DNA from: Syngnathus acus
Taxonomy: Eukaryota > Chordata > Actinopteri > Syngnathiformes > Syngnathidae
Reading direction: 5' to 3'
DNA length: 64,000 nt
Assembly (NCBI RefSeq): GCF_901709675.1
Contig: NC_051100.1
Coordinates: 5,830,001-5,894,000 of the forward strand
In this document: positions 46,936-60,101 of the stretch, piece after piece
Layout: every line of letters starts with the position of its first letter
How positions within the stretch are numbered: position 1 is the first letter of the stretch
The notes under the pieces: generated by a model
Seen by the model: only the letters and a program-made list of their open reading frames with translations
Told to the model about the DNA's origin: nothing
Databases searched by the model: none
Translations under genes and position numbers: made by a program

Positions 46936-47754
46936 TGCTTTTAAAACTATTGAACCCACTGCAAATGTACAGTATATAGCAGATTGTGATCCTGATCTTG
47001 ACTTTTTAAAGCAAAGCTGGTTGGATGTTTATTCTTGTAGTCCAGGTGGTCTTTATCTGGCTGACTGCATCACAACTGTTCTCCCCAGGCACCTGCATTG
47101 ATACTCAGGGTAAAACAAACTCAACTGCCACATTCACACATCAGCATATTAGACAGACAACATCACACAATGCTTTCCACCTAAGACACAGGGCTCTCTT
47201 TTCACAGATGGCGCATGCCGAAATGCTGCCGTATCCTGATGGTCATGGAAGTGCAAGCCTTCTTTGGGAATTTGGCTGACCGCTCTGTGAAATGTTGGGC
47301 AAAAGTCTTATGATTCCTCAAACCACTTCTGGAGTTGGTTTTTACTTGAAGTTTTGCTTGCTTTTGATCAATTTGATTCATAAATATGACAACAGTGAGA
47401 GAGGCTGCTTTGATTGACAGTGAATGAGGTCATCCACTGTGTTCACGCCCACAACTGCGCACACGACCCTTTCCTTAAATACAGCGACTTGTCTGTGAAA
47501 TTACACCGGGTCGAGCACTCTATTAAGAGATATATTTTCATATCTGTTGAATTCAAAAGTGTCAAATGGAATACGCTTAAAATCCACTGCACTGGTTTCT
47601 GAAGCTTAGTGCTTTTGTTATTTTGACAAGTTTGGTGGACCTCTATAAACTTCCATCGCCTATCATGTTCTGCCCACCTGCTGAAATTTTCATGCAGCGA
47701 AGCCAACTTGTTTCTGTGGGTCGACAGGATCAATTCCAGTTAAAGTATAGCATT

Positions 47755-48012
47755 TAGTGACTGGGTAGCACAATTGCACAGTGGTGAGTTTTTTTTCCAA
47801 ACACCGTGAGAGATTTTTGTTTTCTATCCTCCTTCTCTCTGGGTCCTCTTGCTTCCTCCCACAGACCAAAATCATGCAGCAAGGCCAATTGTTGAGCTTG
47901 GTTTTCTGTCTCTAGGTGTCAGCCCCTGTGATTCCCTAGCAATCTGTCCAGGTTGTACTGCCTTTCTCCCAGTGGCATCCAGCTGTATCGAGAATGGATA
48001 GATAGATATTTA
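47755..48012 (+). repeat. Dispersed teleost repeat copy 8, nearly full length
   Basis: In order: GACTGGGTAGCACAATTGC, CACAGTGGTGAG, CTCTCTGGGTCCTCTTGC, TTCCTCCCACAGACC, AAGGCCAATTGTTGAGC, GGTGTCAGCCCCTGTGATTC, AATCTGTCCAGG and GAGAATGGATAGATAGATA. This is the most complete copy in the window and shows the family's full order, including its GGAT/GATA-like tail. Confidence 0.68.
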
Positions 48013-48019
48013 CCGACCA

Positions 48020-50720
48020 TCATTGTTTCCCAAAAACGATGACCATTAGCCACCCTTGGGCTGCCGTCCACGCGATTCCATGAACGTTCTTCAGCTTACA
48101 GTCTGTGCCCCAAAGGGTCTCTCGAAGAATGTGTTTTTAACAACTAATTTCACTTTCTGCTTTATATATATAAATTTTTTTTAATCTTGATACATTTTGA
48201 GGATGTCTATTAAATAATATCATTGAATTATTTTTGTTATTCAGTGAGTTGTCTAAGGTTATTTGTATTATACAAATGTATTATGTGGAAACAAACATAT
48301 ACAATTTTGAGTTCACACTTTAGAGTCTGTCAACAAATGCAGCATGTGTGCATGTTTTTGCATGCGTGTCTTAAGGGGGTAAGGGATACAGCGGTCTATT
48401 GGGGTTGCAGAGGGGGGCGGAGGAGCCATCATAACGGGAAGCCCCCCCAGCTTCCTCATCCTCCTGAGCTGCCAGATGGCACACGGATACCCCTCTGGAG
48501 GAAACCGCATATACACAAATACACACACACCCACCCACATTCAGTATTTCCGTAAACACAAATGCATCAGTCACACGCATCATGCACCCTTCATGACAAA
48601 AGAACACAGGTGCATAATCTTTCCAGAAAAAAAATGAAAGAGGAATGTGTGTAATTTTAGGCCAGCCGATCAAGCACAAATCACCTGCATTGTGCATGGA
48701 GAGCTTTTGCCGAACCATTAGAGAAGTCAGTGTAATTTCATGTATTTATTCGAGGTGCTACACAGAATATATTCCACTTGCTCACAGATATCAGCAGTCC
48801 ACATGTTGTCATTGAAACGTGTCACCATATGGACGCCAGGACAGTCGGTAAATGCATCACTTTGTGACGGTTTTGTCACTCGCTCTCTTAGATCTATTTC
48901 CAGACCAAATATGTCACTCTTTCACACCATAAAATGCCAAAGCTACTGAGCACAGGGTGTGTGCGTATGCCAAGTGCACAAGTTCAAGGGCGCACATGTT
49001 CCGACGTGCAGGGATGAATGTACCTGGATTGAGAGATAAAAAGGTTCATATTTCACAATTGCTTCTCAAAGTGCCCCGGACTTTAATAGGAAAGATGGCT
49101 TTAGATGATATGAATATGAGAATTTGAGTGATGTTACTTATTTTGGGTACACGCTGTTGGAAACCCGGTTAGGGTGTGTGTGCGTGCGCATGTGTGTGTG
49201 TGCGTTCTGATAGTTGTGACAAATTTGTTGTTGAAGACATTTGTGTGTAACCTTTTGCTCAGATATCACACTCCCACACACGCTCCCACCCCAACACACA
49301 CACATGCACACACAGTACCAGCAGTAATAGATATCCAATAGCTGGGAGCAGTGGAAGGGGTCTTGCTACATCTGTCAACGCTGCCTGGCAAAGGCACGGC
49401 AAGTTCAGATGCTATCTCCACAAACGGCTGCATCAAAAGATTTAGTGTCCCTAGCATCACTCCCACCCTGAGGTGGGCTGCGCTCGCAGTCTGCCGGGCA
49501 ACACAACAAGGAGGAGGGTGGGGTGAAGAAAGACGCAGGCAGGGGACAGATAAGAGCCAAGCGACAGCAATATCAGCCAGGGGGTTTGAGGTGGAGGACA
49601 AGAGAAGGGGGTGAGGGGAGACCAGAGGTGGTGGGAGGAACAGGGAGAAGAGCTTCTCCTTTTTCACCTCTTCTTGAGCCCTACTTGATAGACAACACTT
49701 GGAATATAGTGTCTTTCCTCTGCCATCCGATGCTCTAAAACAAATTTTTTGTGGGCCTGTTTCCACCCTGTGTGGTTGCTTTTCCATTACACTCTTCCGA
49801 GGACGTGGTGATAATGGAAGTGTTGCCCCCAACCTTTTCTGACCTGGTTCAAGAATGCAGGCCAAGGAGTGCCTTGATGTCAACTGTCATCAGATTTCTT
49901 TTTTAAGCGATGTGACAAGGAACATGCTCATTTCTTGGTTTTAAACAGCCGAAAAAAGGTCGGAAAATACAGTATATACACTACACAAATTGTTTTTTAG
50001 ATTAGAATATTACTCAATACTTACTTATGTATTTACAATTTCATATGTAGCAATGGATGAAATACTGAAGCATGTAGCAAAAGTTTTCAGAAGCATCACC
50101 AGGTCCATTCAGTAATGTTTTTGTTGAATAATGGATTTCATGTCTTTGTATTGTTCAGGTTCATGTTCAAAAGTTACATTTAGAGATGACAGATGAATAG
50201 AAGACTGATAACACCGGGAGCTTTTACAAGGAGATCTTTCTCTGTGCAGCTTTGGGTCTGAAGTTATAATCCTTTTTTTTTTCTATCTATTAAATTCCAC
50301 TTATCAATGAGAGGGCAAAAATCTATTTGTTTGGTACGAACAGGAGTGCAGCACGGGGTGTGTGCAGGAGCAACAGCGACCTGGACACACTTCTAATTTC
50401 TCTCCCTTTGGGTCAGCTGCTAATCACAACTCTCCAGAGACCCCACTTGCCCCCCTCCCCCTTTCACACACAGACCTCAAAGACACATAATTTGCTCTTG
50501 AATAACCTCAACGGGGGTATGTGACGATGCAGGGAATTGGGGCAAAATGAACAATATTTTGAAAGAAAGAGAGAGCGTGTCTTTGAAGCTTTTTTTTTTT
50601 CTTTTTACTGCCACATGGCTACGAGGCTGTCAGCTCGTGGAGGATTTCTCCTGGATGTGTGTGTTAAAAGACCTTCCCATGAAGTAGGGGGAGGGAGTGA
50701 GGGAGGGAGAGAGCCGCAGC
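48020..50720. other. Spacer with a long minus-strand open frame, probably non-coding
   Basis: Apart from the TG/CA tracts, this holds a 205-codon minus-strand frame (49266-49883). Its composition is Pro/Leu/Ser/Cys-rich and it ends in the CA repeat. Its segment 49350-49510 is balanced and may be an enhancer or an exon remnant, but no splice pair or known domain is seen. Confidence 0.45.
49181..49318. repeat. TG tract and CA tract in opposed sense
   Basis: Interrupted TG units (49181-49204) and CA units (49269-49317) about 65 bp apart. The CA part forms the Cys/Val-rich end of a 205-codon minus-strand frame. Confidence 0.8.
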
Positions 50721-50729
50721 CCTGATTAA

Positions 50730-50960
50730 ATGCTGGAGCCGTCATGCCTGCGAGCCAGCTAGGAGATTAATATCGGCGTAACCTGTTACTTAATTCATTA
50801 TGGGGATACAGGCTAATTTGATTTGATATTATTTTAATAAAGTTCTGTGATATCCAAGATTGTTTCAGGCTATCAAAATAATTTTCCAGTTATTACAGTT
50901 CGTCAGGCAGGTCCCTTTGATAGCAGTGGTTAGCCAGGCCTGTCCTGAATACATTACTGC
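50730..50960. promoter_or_regulatory. Candidate conserved non-coding element
   Basis: AGATTAATATCGGCG, TTACTTAATTCATTATGG and GGCTAATTTGATTTG lie in 100 bp, followed by AAAGTTCTGTGATATCC and TTTGATAGCAGTGG. Clustered TAAT cores, no repeat, no frame. Ends at a C-rich/CA tract (50960-50993). Confidence 0.38.
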
Positions 50961-51799
50961 AGCCCCCCCCTCCACACACACACACACACACACCAACCCC
51001 CCATTTACATTCTCTCATTCCTGAAACTCTCTTGCGCTCTTGCCCTCACACAAGGACCCCCCTCACACACACACACACATGTACAATTTGTATTTTTTCA
51101 CAAGTTTGGCACAAGGCGAGGTCTAAATCTGTGCAGTGACGACTATACTTTGTTATAATATTTTCTCAGACGCACAGAGCTTGGCGCAATGGGCATTTTG
51201 CACCATCGTGGGCATGACCACAAATGGAACGACTTGTTTCGCCACCATCAGAAGCGGCTCCTCTCATTCCCTTTCAAATTTACATGTAGGAGGAACAGAC
51301 CTTGACATGGCGAAAGAAGAAATTGGTCAGAATGTTTAAAGATTGCATGTGAGCTTCGAACTAATTCATTCATTTTCCTTTTTTATGTGGAAAAAAATGT
51401 GTTCAAAATATGGACAAATCCAAAGTTAACTAATCTCTTTTACTTTTTCATTATATTTTCAGCGTTGTTGATTATGGCATTTGAACGATTGCTACAATGA
51501 AATAAATCTTCTAATAAAGCAGAAAAAGTCTACTTTGCCACTTCACCGATCAAAATATAAATACTCCCTCCACAATTTTTAGCAAAAAATCCACTTTAAT
51601 TAAAACTCTCTATTTCTCTGTCGTTTCCATCTTGCTTTCCTTTTTTTCCCCCCCATCACCAGCGTCATCCATTCATTATTAAAGCTCCCCTCGCCTCATC
51701 TCTCCTGTGTTCTGCTCTATTATAAACCCTTGTATCAACTGCTCCGGGCCATCGAAGGACAGAGGAAAGAGGGGAAAAAATAAAATGAAGACATGTTCG

Positions 51800-52030
51800 G
51801 CTCTTTGCAGGGGGCGTGTAAGTCGCCTGTCAGCCTGTAATCACTGTGTCTGCGACTCTGTATGCTAATTTATCCCTCCATACTGCTGACTAGGACATGT
51901 AATATAAATGAAGTTTGTTGGACTGCACAAGGGCTGACTTGAATAAAAGATCAGGGTCCTGAGGAGATTCAGTGCTGTTATTAGCCATGTGGAACTTCAC
52001 AACCCTACCACCAGAGACCTAATGTTGTAA
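51800..52030. promoter_or_regulatory. Candidate conserved non-coding block
   Basis: Balanced sequence with GTATGCTAATTTATCCC, GTTATTAGCCATGTGG and GAGGAGATTCAGTGC. No coding frame and no simple repeat. Confidence 0.32.
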
Positions 52031-54859
52031 TGAAAATTTTTTACATAGAAATTGGCCTCTTTATCCGTGTCAGTGAGGGAGCCGCATTGTACTGTATATT
52101 CGTGACTTGAATGGATGCAAGCCACCGGACGGCCTTTTTTCTCACCTCAATTCTGACCCGATTATCAAATGAAACAACTAATTCGATTTTCAATGGGGAG
52201 GGTGACGAATGAGTGAAATTCTCAAGGCTTTCCATCGCTTACTGTTAATCTACATTCGTCACTTTTTGTTCTTAGCCTGTCCACTGATTTGATAGGTAAC
52301 AGCCAATCAGAGTGATCAAATATCCCAACGTTACGATGCCGCTTCAACATGCAAAATCCGATTGGAAGGCCCCCCCCAGACGCTATCGACGTGATCGAGA
52401 CATTAATCCAACACCCGCATGCTTCCCAACGCCAGCCGCATGGTCAGAGGGTGCTATTAATAATAATTTTAAGATAATGATAATTCCATCAATGACTTTA
52501 TCTCTACAATGGTTCAGAGTGATTGCCTCATGGTGTTGTCAGATTTATGAATGAAATAATGAAATCCACCACACATGTCTGTGGAGCTCAGAATTTGTCA
52601 GGCTGTGCCTTCATTCAATCCACCAAAACCGAACACAGAACTAACTGTGTGGTAAACGGCTAACCAAACCGACCTCAGGCGCTTGGCTACTCACTTGGTA
52701 ATGCCAAGTAAAAGTCACATTCAACACACTCCGGTGTGTTTGTGTGTGACTTCAAGCTACTATGATTGATACAATTGTTGTGATTTTTGAGATTTTCTGC
52801 TGGACACAATTTCTTGTACTTAACTGTAACTTTGAAGCCATTTTCTTCTCTTTTTCTGAGTGCTTTTTAGCCTTTTCAGTTTATCGTTTTAATTTCATGG
52901 CCCACTTATTTACTGCTGGGGCTCATTCTCATTAATCCAGTTTCCAGTTGAGGCAATTTGCTATGTTACCAACAAGGTGATGAATAAACTGCACACTTGG
53001 ATTTGCAGGATCTAGCAGGATCTAGTCAACCCCAAAAGAAAACTGAAACAATAGTGGATTATGTTGTGCATTTCCATCAGTGGATTGTTTTTTCATTTTA
53101 TTTCTGAGGGGTAAGGGGGTGATTGTTCTCTTCCACTTCTACATATATATACTTTTTAAACAATACAATACTAAACATAAACATTAACACAATTATTTTG
53201 AGATAGAATAAACTACAACAAATTTAATAGAAAAATGTTTCCTTTATATTTTGTTAATGGTATTACTAATATACACCCTTCCATCAAATACAAAATCCCC
53301 AAGGCCGAATGTTCAAATAAGGAATTAATACCTCTAATACAGAATCAACAGTTACTCGTGAGCTTTGCCCTGAATCAATAATTATTCAAACATATAGAAT
53401 CAATAAGTGAAATAAAAATGAAGAGGAATTGACAAGATGGAGATGAAGCACATTGCATTTCTTTCTCTGTGAAATGAATGTTTGAATAGTCAACATTAGC
53501 ATAGCACAACATCTATTTAACTTGTATGTGATAGGACTTCACATTTTACTTTAGCACATGGTTCAATATTTGAACAGTATTTAGGGAGGTTGAGAGGGGA
53601 AAAAAGTGCTTGGAGTGATAGTGGTAGTAATAAAGAAGTTATTGACCAAATGATATTGATCGACAGTTCCTCAGGCAAAACGAGCCGACCTTGGTCTCCC
53701 TCTGTGGCTTGCCCTCTCTCTTACTACCTCCCCTCTACTCTCCTCCCCCAGAATTCAATAATATATTATTTTACACAGTTTAAAGCCGGACAACAAATAG
53801 CTGCACTGCACAAGGTGAGGAATTGCTGCTAAATTTTTAATGGCTATTAGCCTCTAGGAATTTGGCAAGGGACTATGTGAGGGTGATTAAAATCAAGACT
53901 GCAGTCAAGTCTCAGTCTTGATTAGAAGCTTGCTATTCAACATAAGAAGGTGGGAGGGGGATGTTTGTCACAAACAAATAATTTCCTTCAATTCTGCTTG
54001 AATAAAACAATAACCTTGAAGTCATTGTAGAAAAGAAGCGAGGTGATTCTATCCACTAGTGTTGGCTGCTTAATGCACAAGGTCAAAGGCAAGACAAAGT
54101 GGCCATTGATTTAGCATGGAGAACACGGGAAGGGAATACGTACTTGGAAAGCTCAGAGATGCAGATAGATGTCCACATTTGGTGTTGGGTTTGTAACTTC
54201 TTTGTGAGGAAAGTTTGGTAACAATATTGCAAACGAGCTGAGATCAGCCAAATTTTCTTCAAAAAAAGATTTTTTCAAATCTTTGGAAAAATGAAAGAAT
54301 TCCACCAAATTTCAATGCTATTTTTTTAAACCCAAGGGCAATACAATGGTGCTCATAACACAACTGCACCACAACAACAGGATTGGACTTGGAATTTGGG
54401 TTTCAATCTAAGCTCAAATTGCATCAATGTGGAGTACACAATTTCTGATATCCAAGTCACAGGCTTGTTAGGTTCCTCCTTTCCTTCCCAAAAGTGAGTG
54501 GTGCGCTTCTCGCATATGCTGTTTGAAACTGTTGTCAGCACTGATTCAGCCTTGTTTGCAGACGAAAACATTTGAAATGGTCTTTCCAGTCTTAACATAT
54601 TCCAAGAGATTTGATTGACAGTCATTCCAAATGCTTGCGCAATATTTTTTTCATCCCACAGCCCAAAATGTCACTTCATTTGTCATCAGTTTTAGTCCTC
54701 ACTTGAAAATAGACCCAAGGTTCATGTAACAGGCTATTGCAAAGTGACAAAATTGCCAAGTTGGACTGATTGGTACATTTTGTTGGCGGTGTCGAATAAA
54801 ATGTTGGAGTGGATACAGATCTGACTCTTTTAATCAGATACATGATTTAATGATTCTCT

Positions 54860-54861
54860 TT

Positions 54862-54945
<84 letters not shown>

Positions 54946-54947
54946 TC
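54860..54947. repeat. (TTTC)22 tetranucleotide microsatellite
   Basis: Exactly 22 perfect TTTC units, all pyrimidine on the plus strand. Likely length-variable and triplex-prone. Confidence 0.97.
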
Positions 54948-56479
54948 GAAGGGCAAGTCCGATCATCTATAGCGCGTGCTTTCACCCTTACCTCACTTAG
55001 CCCATGTGAACATGATCTTCTTGTTCGTTTGCATGTCAGAGATGCTGATGGAGAAAGAGATGGTGGTTATGTTCGGTAAAATATTCATCCTTCTTGCAGG
55101 CCAGTCAAGTGAAACATCCAACTACTTGGCAAACAAGGCAACTGAAAAAAAGCAGACGATACATACATTATTTAGCTGTCGGGTTGTTATCAATTCATAT
55201 TGGGTCACTATGGAAGATTTCAATTTGTGTGCATGTCAAAAAAGAAGAATTTGTGCCACACTTCTTTGTTACATTTGACCAGAACTGCTCAATAAATTCA
55301 GTTAGTCATTTAATGGTTTCAACAATCGGTGGCACATTGGGTTACATTGTTCTGCTTTTGTTCTTAGCTGCATCACTACTCTTTTAAAGCTTGACTGCAT
55401 GATGCTACAAGATATGACCTTACCTTAAAATTCAGCCCACAAGTCTATTTCCCTACGTGACACACACACACGCACAGAAAGAGGGACAGATTCGCACAGT
55501 GTTTGCTGTGGGAGAGCTCCTCATTTACATCAATTATGGATATTCAACTTCCATCCTTGTGGCCTGGCACTGCATATTTCATGGAGAGGGGGTATTTTAT
55601 GAGTTAATGTGTCCAGTTGACATGCCTCTGAAAGCACTGCCCTGTCCCTTACACCGCATGGAGGGTAGGGAAGAGCACGCAAACCTTGTGTGCGTGTGTG
55701 TATCCATTCAAAGTCCTCCCTTGCCATGTCATACATTAAGTGTGTGGCTACAATTTTGTAGAGGATATGCAAAATTGCATGCTTTTGACTTTGTCTTTAT
55801 TGAGAGAATTTATGAACATCAAGAACAGAATATGTACAATGTCATGTATGTTTGGATCTTTAAACATCTATATACATACACGCATAAGAGTTTTGAATAA
55901 TAAGGACTCGTTAGAAATTGTCCCAGTGTGTCATCCTTCTCTATGGAAGTCTATCTTCGGCATCCTCTATCACCCTAAGCTCCGTCCTTGTTGTCTTTCC
56001 TACTCTTTCTGGTTCCTCCACCAAGTCACCTTCTCTACTAGAAGTCATTCCAAGTACTCTCTTTTCTGTCTCACTTTGGCGGTAGCGGTCCAGTCTTTTC
56101 AGAAGCTTTCAGAAGATATTTTTGGGGAAAAAAAAGACATAACGGTAATAAGGAAAGCAAGGGGGCTCAGAGTGGGCTAACAGGGGGGCATAGCACCTCC
56201 TGGACTGTTTTTAACCATCAGTTAGCAGCACTCTCATCATCTTCAAACACATCGCCTTAGTGTGATGAGTTCCCCGAAGAGGTCTGTGGCTACTGTGCCT
56301 TGAAAGCACCCTGATTTTTGCCAGTGTGTGCACTTTTAATTGCGCTCCCATTGCTTACCCCACAGCCCCTCCAATCTCTCCGTTTCACATTCACCCATTC
56401 TCCTCCAGACCCCCGACAGCTCACTTTCCCCTTTTTCATTCTGACGTTTAAGCCCTTTCTCTCTATCTGTCCATTCTTC

Positions 56480-56690
56480 AAAGGCAAACTTCATTCACTT
56501 TATTTTAATTTCATAGACAAACCCTGGGGGCCGAGTGAGCGATGGCTGCGGTATTGGGAGTGGGATGGAAGGAGAAATAAGAAACTCAGCTTTATTTTAC
56601 TGATGGCTCCATAATATTTAGGCTAAAGCTTTATTGGACTGCTTACCGTCCAGCCATGAACTAATAGTCAAAACAAAACGCGCTAACAGA
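56480..56690. promoter_or_regulatory. Candidate conserved non-coding block
   Basis: Balanced segment with GGGGGCCGAGTGAGCGATGG and two similar words, CAGCTTTATTTTACTG and AAAGCTTTATTGGACTG. No coding frame. Confidence 0.27.
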
Positions 56691-56799
56691 AACGCCTACA
56701 CAGGTTGAAGTATAGGCCTGAAGGACTTTTGGATCTTTGGTTACTCAAAGTTATGGAAAATTTGTGCAGACAAAAGGTTTGGCAGTCACTAAACCAGAA

Positions 56800-58250
56800 T
56801 TACACGGCATTTCAAAAAAAACGGTATGGTACTTTTGCTCGCGATAATAGTGCGCCCCAGTATGCAGGTGAACAGGTTGAGTGAAAGATGAGGCCATCCT
56901 CTTCGCCCTTTGGTTATTTCTGTACTAAGCCTTCCCTGACAATGGTTGCGCAATGATCTGTGAGATAGAGATCGCTCTTTGTTGTCTCTGTCAGCCAGAA
57001 CTGGTTCCACGGTGCCAGAAGGTCAAGTGAACGGAAAAAGAACAGGCTTACACAACATGGAAAACCCAGGCTTGTCTTTGATATGAAGCAAGGCCCCGTT
57101 CTCAGATTGAAGGCGGACATTGATTTCACAGAAAGCTAGCTTGAACAGAAGCGGAAATTGCTGGAAACAAACATTTTATTTCCTGCGGTTAGCCTGAACG
57201 TTTATTTGATACTAGCCTTTGATTTGACACAACTAAAATAAGTATGTGTTCATAATTTTAGAGGTTGCGGAGATGTATTGTAATGAGGAGGACATTTGTT
57301 TCTTCAATGCAACGCCTGTGAGATGGCAGCCTGTTACAACAGATCCACTAATTTGTCAACAATGGAAGCAGCTTCATTCCCTTTAAAATCAATGCGCGGT
57401 TCTTGACATGTCAGAAGAAGTGATTTATTCAACACCATGGTCAAGCAGGCAGATGACGTAAAGTTGGACAGGGAGATGATAGATCTGTGATGTGGGCACT
57501 TCACTTTTTGCATTGAGGGTCAATTGTCACAATTGTTTGGCACTCAAACCTACAGCCTATCGGGACCGAGGAAGGACAACAAAATCTTGAAATGAAAATG
57601 AAATTTACCTGTTTGATCATTAAACTTTCTTTGTGTTTTGACCAAGCGGAGAACATCGGCCCTGAAGAGGGAGAGATTGAGATGGGAATGAGAATGCATG
57701 GAACAAGAGCTGAAGGCAGAAATCCAGTAGGAATACAAGCCGTGCATTGCCAAATACAAAAACAGGCCGCTCTTTCGTCTTTCTTTATCCTCCTATTTTA
57801 TTCCCTTTGTTAGCGGAACTTGGCGTACAGGACTTCAGAGGAGGCTGCAATGAGCACATCAAAGCATGCTGACAGATTGTGGCCCAACGGACACACTCCA
57901 AGTGGGCATTATTTTTCTTGTTGAAAATGTAGAAAAGGCGAGTACAAAGTGGGGAAATGAAAGCGCCTTCTACGGTTATTTTTGCCTCCCTCCTCATTTT
58001 CCGCTTTTGTTTTCCTCTCAGTCTCCTCGTGTCGAGGGTCAGAGCGGGTACCTTGTTTGTGTCAGATGTTCCTTTTTGGAGATTTATGTCCACCCTACAG
58101 TCTTCCTTTCTTACTTTCACACATTCCTTTTTGCAGACTTTTCTGACAAGCGCTTTTTGAGTTCAGCTCACGTGGCTCCGGGCAAAAATCCATATGGGTC
58201 TTCAGCTGCTCTACATTCAACCGACGAAGGTTAGGATAGAGAGAGACGGC
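56800..58250. other. Unassigned spacer of even composition
   Basis: Little simple repeat. Segments 56900-57130 and 57840-58240 are balanced with some CpG and may hold regulatory DNA. Overlapping frames on both strands (for example 57785-58120 minus and 57866-58234 plus) contradict each other and show no domain. Confidence 0.45.
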
Positions 58251-58259
58251 CCAGCTCAC

Positions 58260-58565
58260 AGTCCTGTGATTACAAACAAATTATTAATCGTGCTGTGCAT
58301 CTGCTTACCAAAATAATAGATGAATAATTAAATGAGAAATGATCTCTTGACACTCTTTGTCTTATTTTTGTGCGCCTCGGGTTCCAGCAACGAGGAAAGT
58401 GTCAGATGGGAATTAGTAGTAAGATTATGAGAAGATGAATCAGGAAGGGATTCGCTCTGACCAGAGCTCAATGACATAGCGGGTTACTAAAGTCACTCAC
58501 CTCGAGTGATGAATTTCAGACATGCTATTGATCATTGCTATCTTGCATTGTTTTGGCGTCATGGC
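58260..58565. promoter_or_regulatory. Candidate conserved non-coding element
   Basis: ATTATTAATCG, AAAATAATAG and TAATTA (58325-58330) lie in the first 75 bp; GACCAGAGCTC, CGGGTTACTAAAGTCACTC and TGAATTTCAGACATGC follow. Its right end also reads as a possible minus-strand exon (see findings). Confidence 0.38.
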
Positions 58566-60101
58566 TGGGGGTTCTCATTTATTTAATTTTTTACTGCCGA
58601 AATGCTAAGTAGCTGAGTGGGTGGTCAATTTGACAATGATATTGAGTTGGTGCGATCATAAAATATTTGGCATAGTGTTCTAGCTTTATGATCATAACAT
58701 TTCATATCATTGTTACAATTGGTTTCATACACAATCCGATCAGATTACATCTGATTTACTGACATGTTTAATAAAGTACAATTATAGGAATAGGACGGCT
58801 GGCTTCAGTGAAGCATACAATGTAAATCTCGCCATTCAAGAGATTTGGCTGCAAACAATCCTGTGTGGTTCTTTTGCGCAAAGAAAGTCATACAACCTTG
58901 ATGACCTTGATAATCCAATATATAAATTAACAAGCCTGGTGTACCCCTAAACTGCAAGTGATGTAACTAGTAGCATTTTTTTTCAGTATGTTGTGAAACG
59001 GGAGAGTCAGTTCAACAACATCAAATGACTTGTTTGTAATGCAGTCCACTTTTTTCAATCAGTGTGTATGTAAAAATAATTTAGGACAAAATAGATCGAG
59101 TTTACAATATTCTTTCTTGTTCTCCTCTTTGGTACACATTCCAGATAAATACTTTTGGCCAATAAATAGAAAATGAAGGCGATTTTGCAGTGACCCAAAG
59201 TTAAACATTCAGGAGTTCAACATGTAGCTGAAAATCTTTCAAGGGTGATATGTTTCAAAGCAACTCCGGCATCACAGAAATCTTACGCCATCGAACCTGG
59301 CATGGCCCCTGAGGGTGATGTTTCAGCCCATTGTCCAGGAATTGACAGAATTTCACAGCTGCATACTCTTCCCAGTTTTGATGCCTTTTTTGCTCATCGT
59401 GCGACCCTTTTTGAAAATGCTACACAAGACGGGTATACTTCCTTGGACTGTAGATGCTCTACACATTCACTTCACGTCGACCTCTTGGACTCCTCTCTCT
59501 GGTTTTGATCTCTCTTCCCTCACTCTTTGGCCCCTGGAGGATGTCAATGCAGACTGAAGGGGCTTCCAGGGGGTTTCAAGGGGCCTTTCAATCCTTCATC
59601 CAGGTCTTAGTGTTCAAAGACCTTGGCCAGTCATCCAACTGCACACACACACACGCTAGCTATTGTGTTGAAATACACACTGCTATTCTGGTGAAATAAT
59701 GAAAAAAAAAAAGATGGCAAGACAAGAAAATGTCAAGAAAGGAAGGAAGTAGTAGCAAACTGAGAGCTTATCTGAATTTCAGAATAAGATCAAAAAGAAG
59801 TCCTCAGAGATGAAGCCTAAACACCATCAAAATGAGATTAAAAATGTCAAACGAGTACAACTTTGAACATGTTTCCAATATAGTCATTCTTCCACAAAAC
59901 ACACAATTCATATTCTACCTGCTACACATGTGCTTTTCCAGAGATGATCTTGTTAGGTTATCATATTTTTTTTTGTAAATATCTTGCCTGATTTAACACA
60001 ACCAACTGAGGAATCAACAACTGCAGAACCAGACTCAACAAAAAAGTGTGTGTGCTTTGCAGCTTTACTTGCTGTCCATGAATCTTCACTTTTGTTTGCA
60101 G

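Noticed and set aside
47025-47279. Small secreted protein with a signal-peptide-like start (MFILVVQVVFIWL)
   Set aside because: The hydrophobic start is likely chance; the rest has no cysteine or propeptide pattern and no promoter or splice context.
49266-49883. 205-codon minus-strand open frame as a gene
   Set aside because: Ends in a CA-repeat-encoded Cys/Val stretch, is Pro/Ser/Leu-rich, overlaps other frames and shows no domain, start context or splice pair.
55457-55900. 147-codon plus-strand frame
   Set aside because: Starts in a CA repeat (THTHAQK), includes a TG-encoded stretch (VCVCVS) and no conserved pattern.
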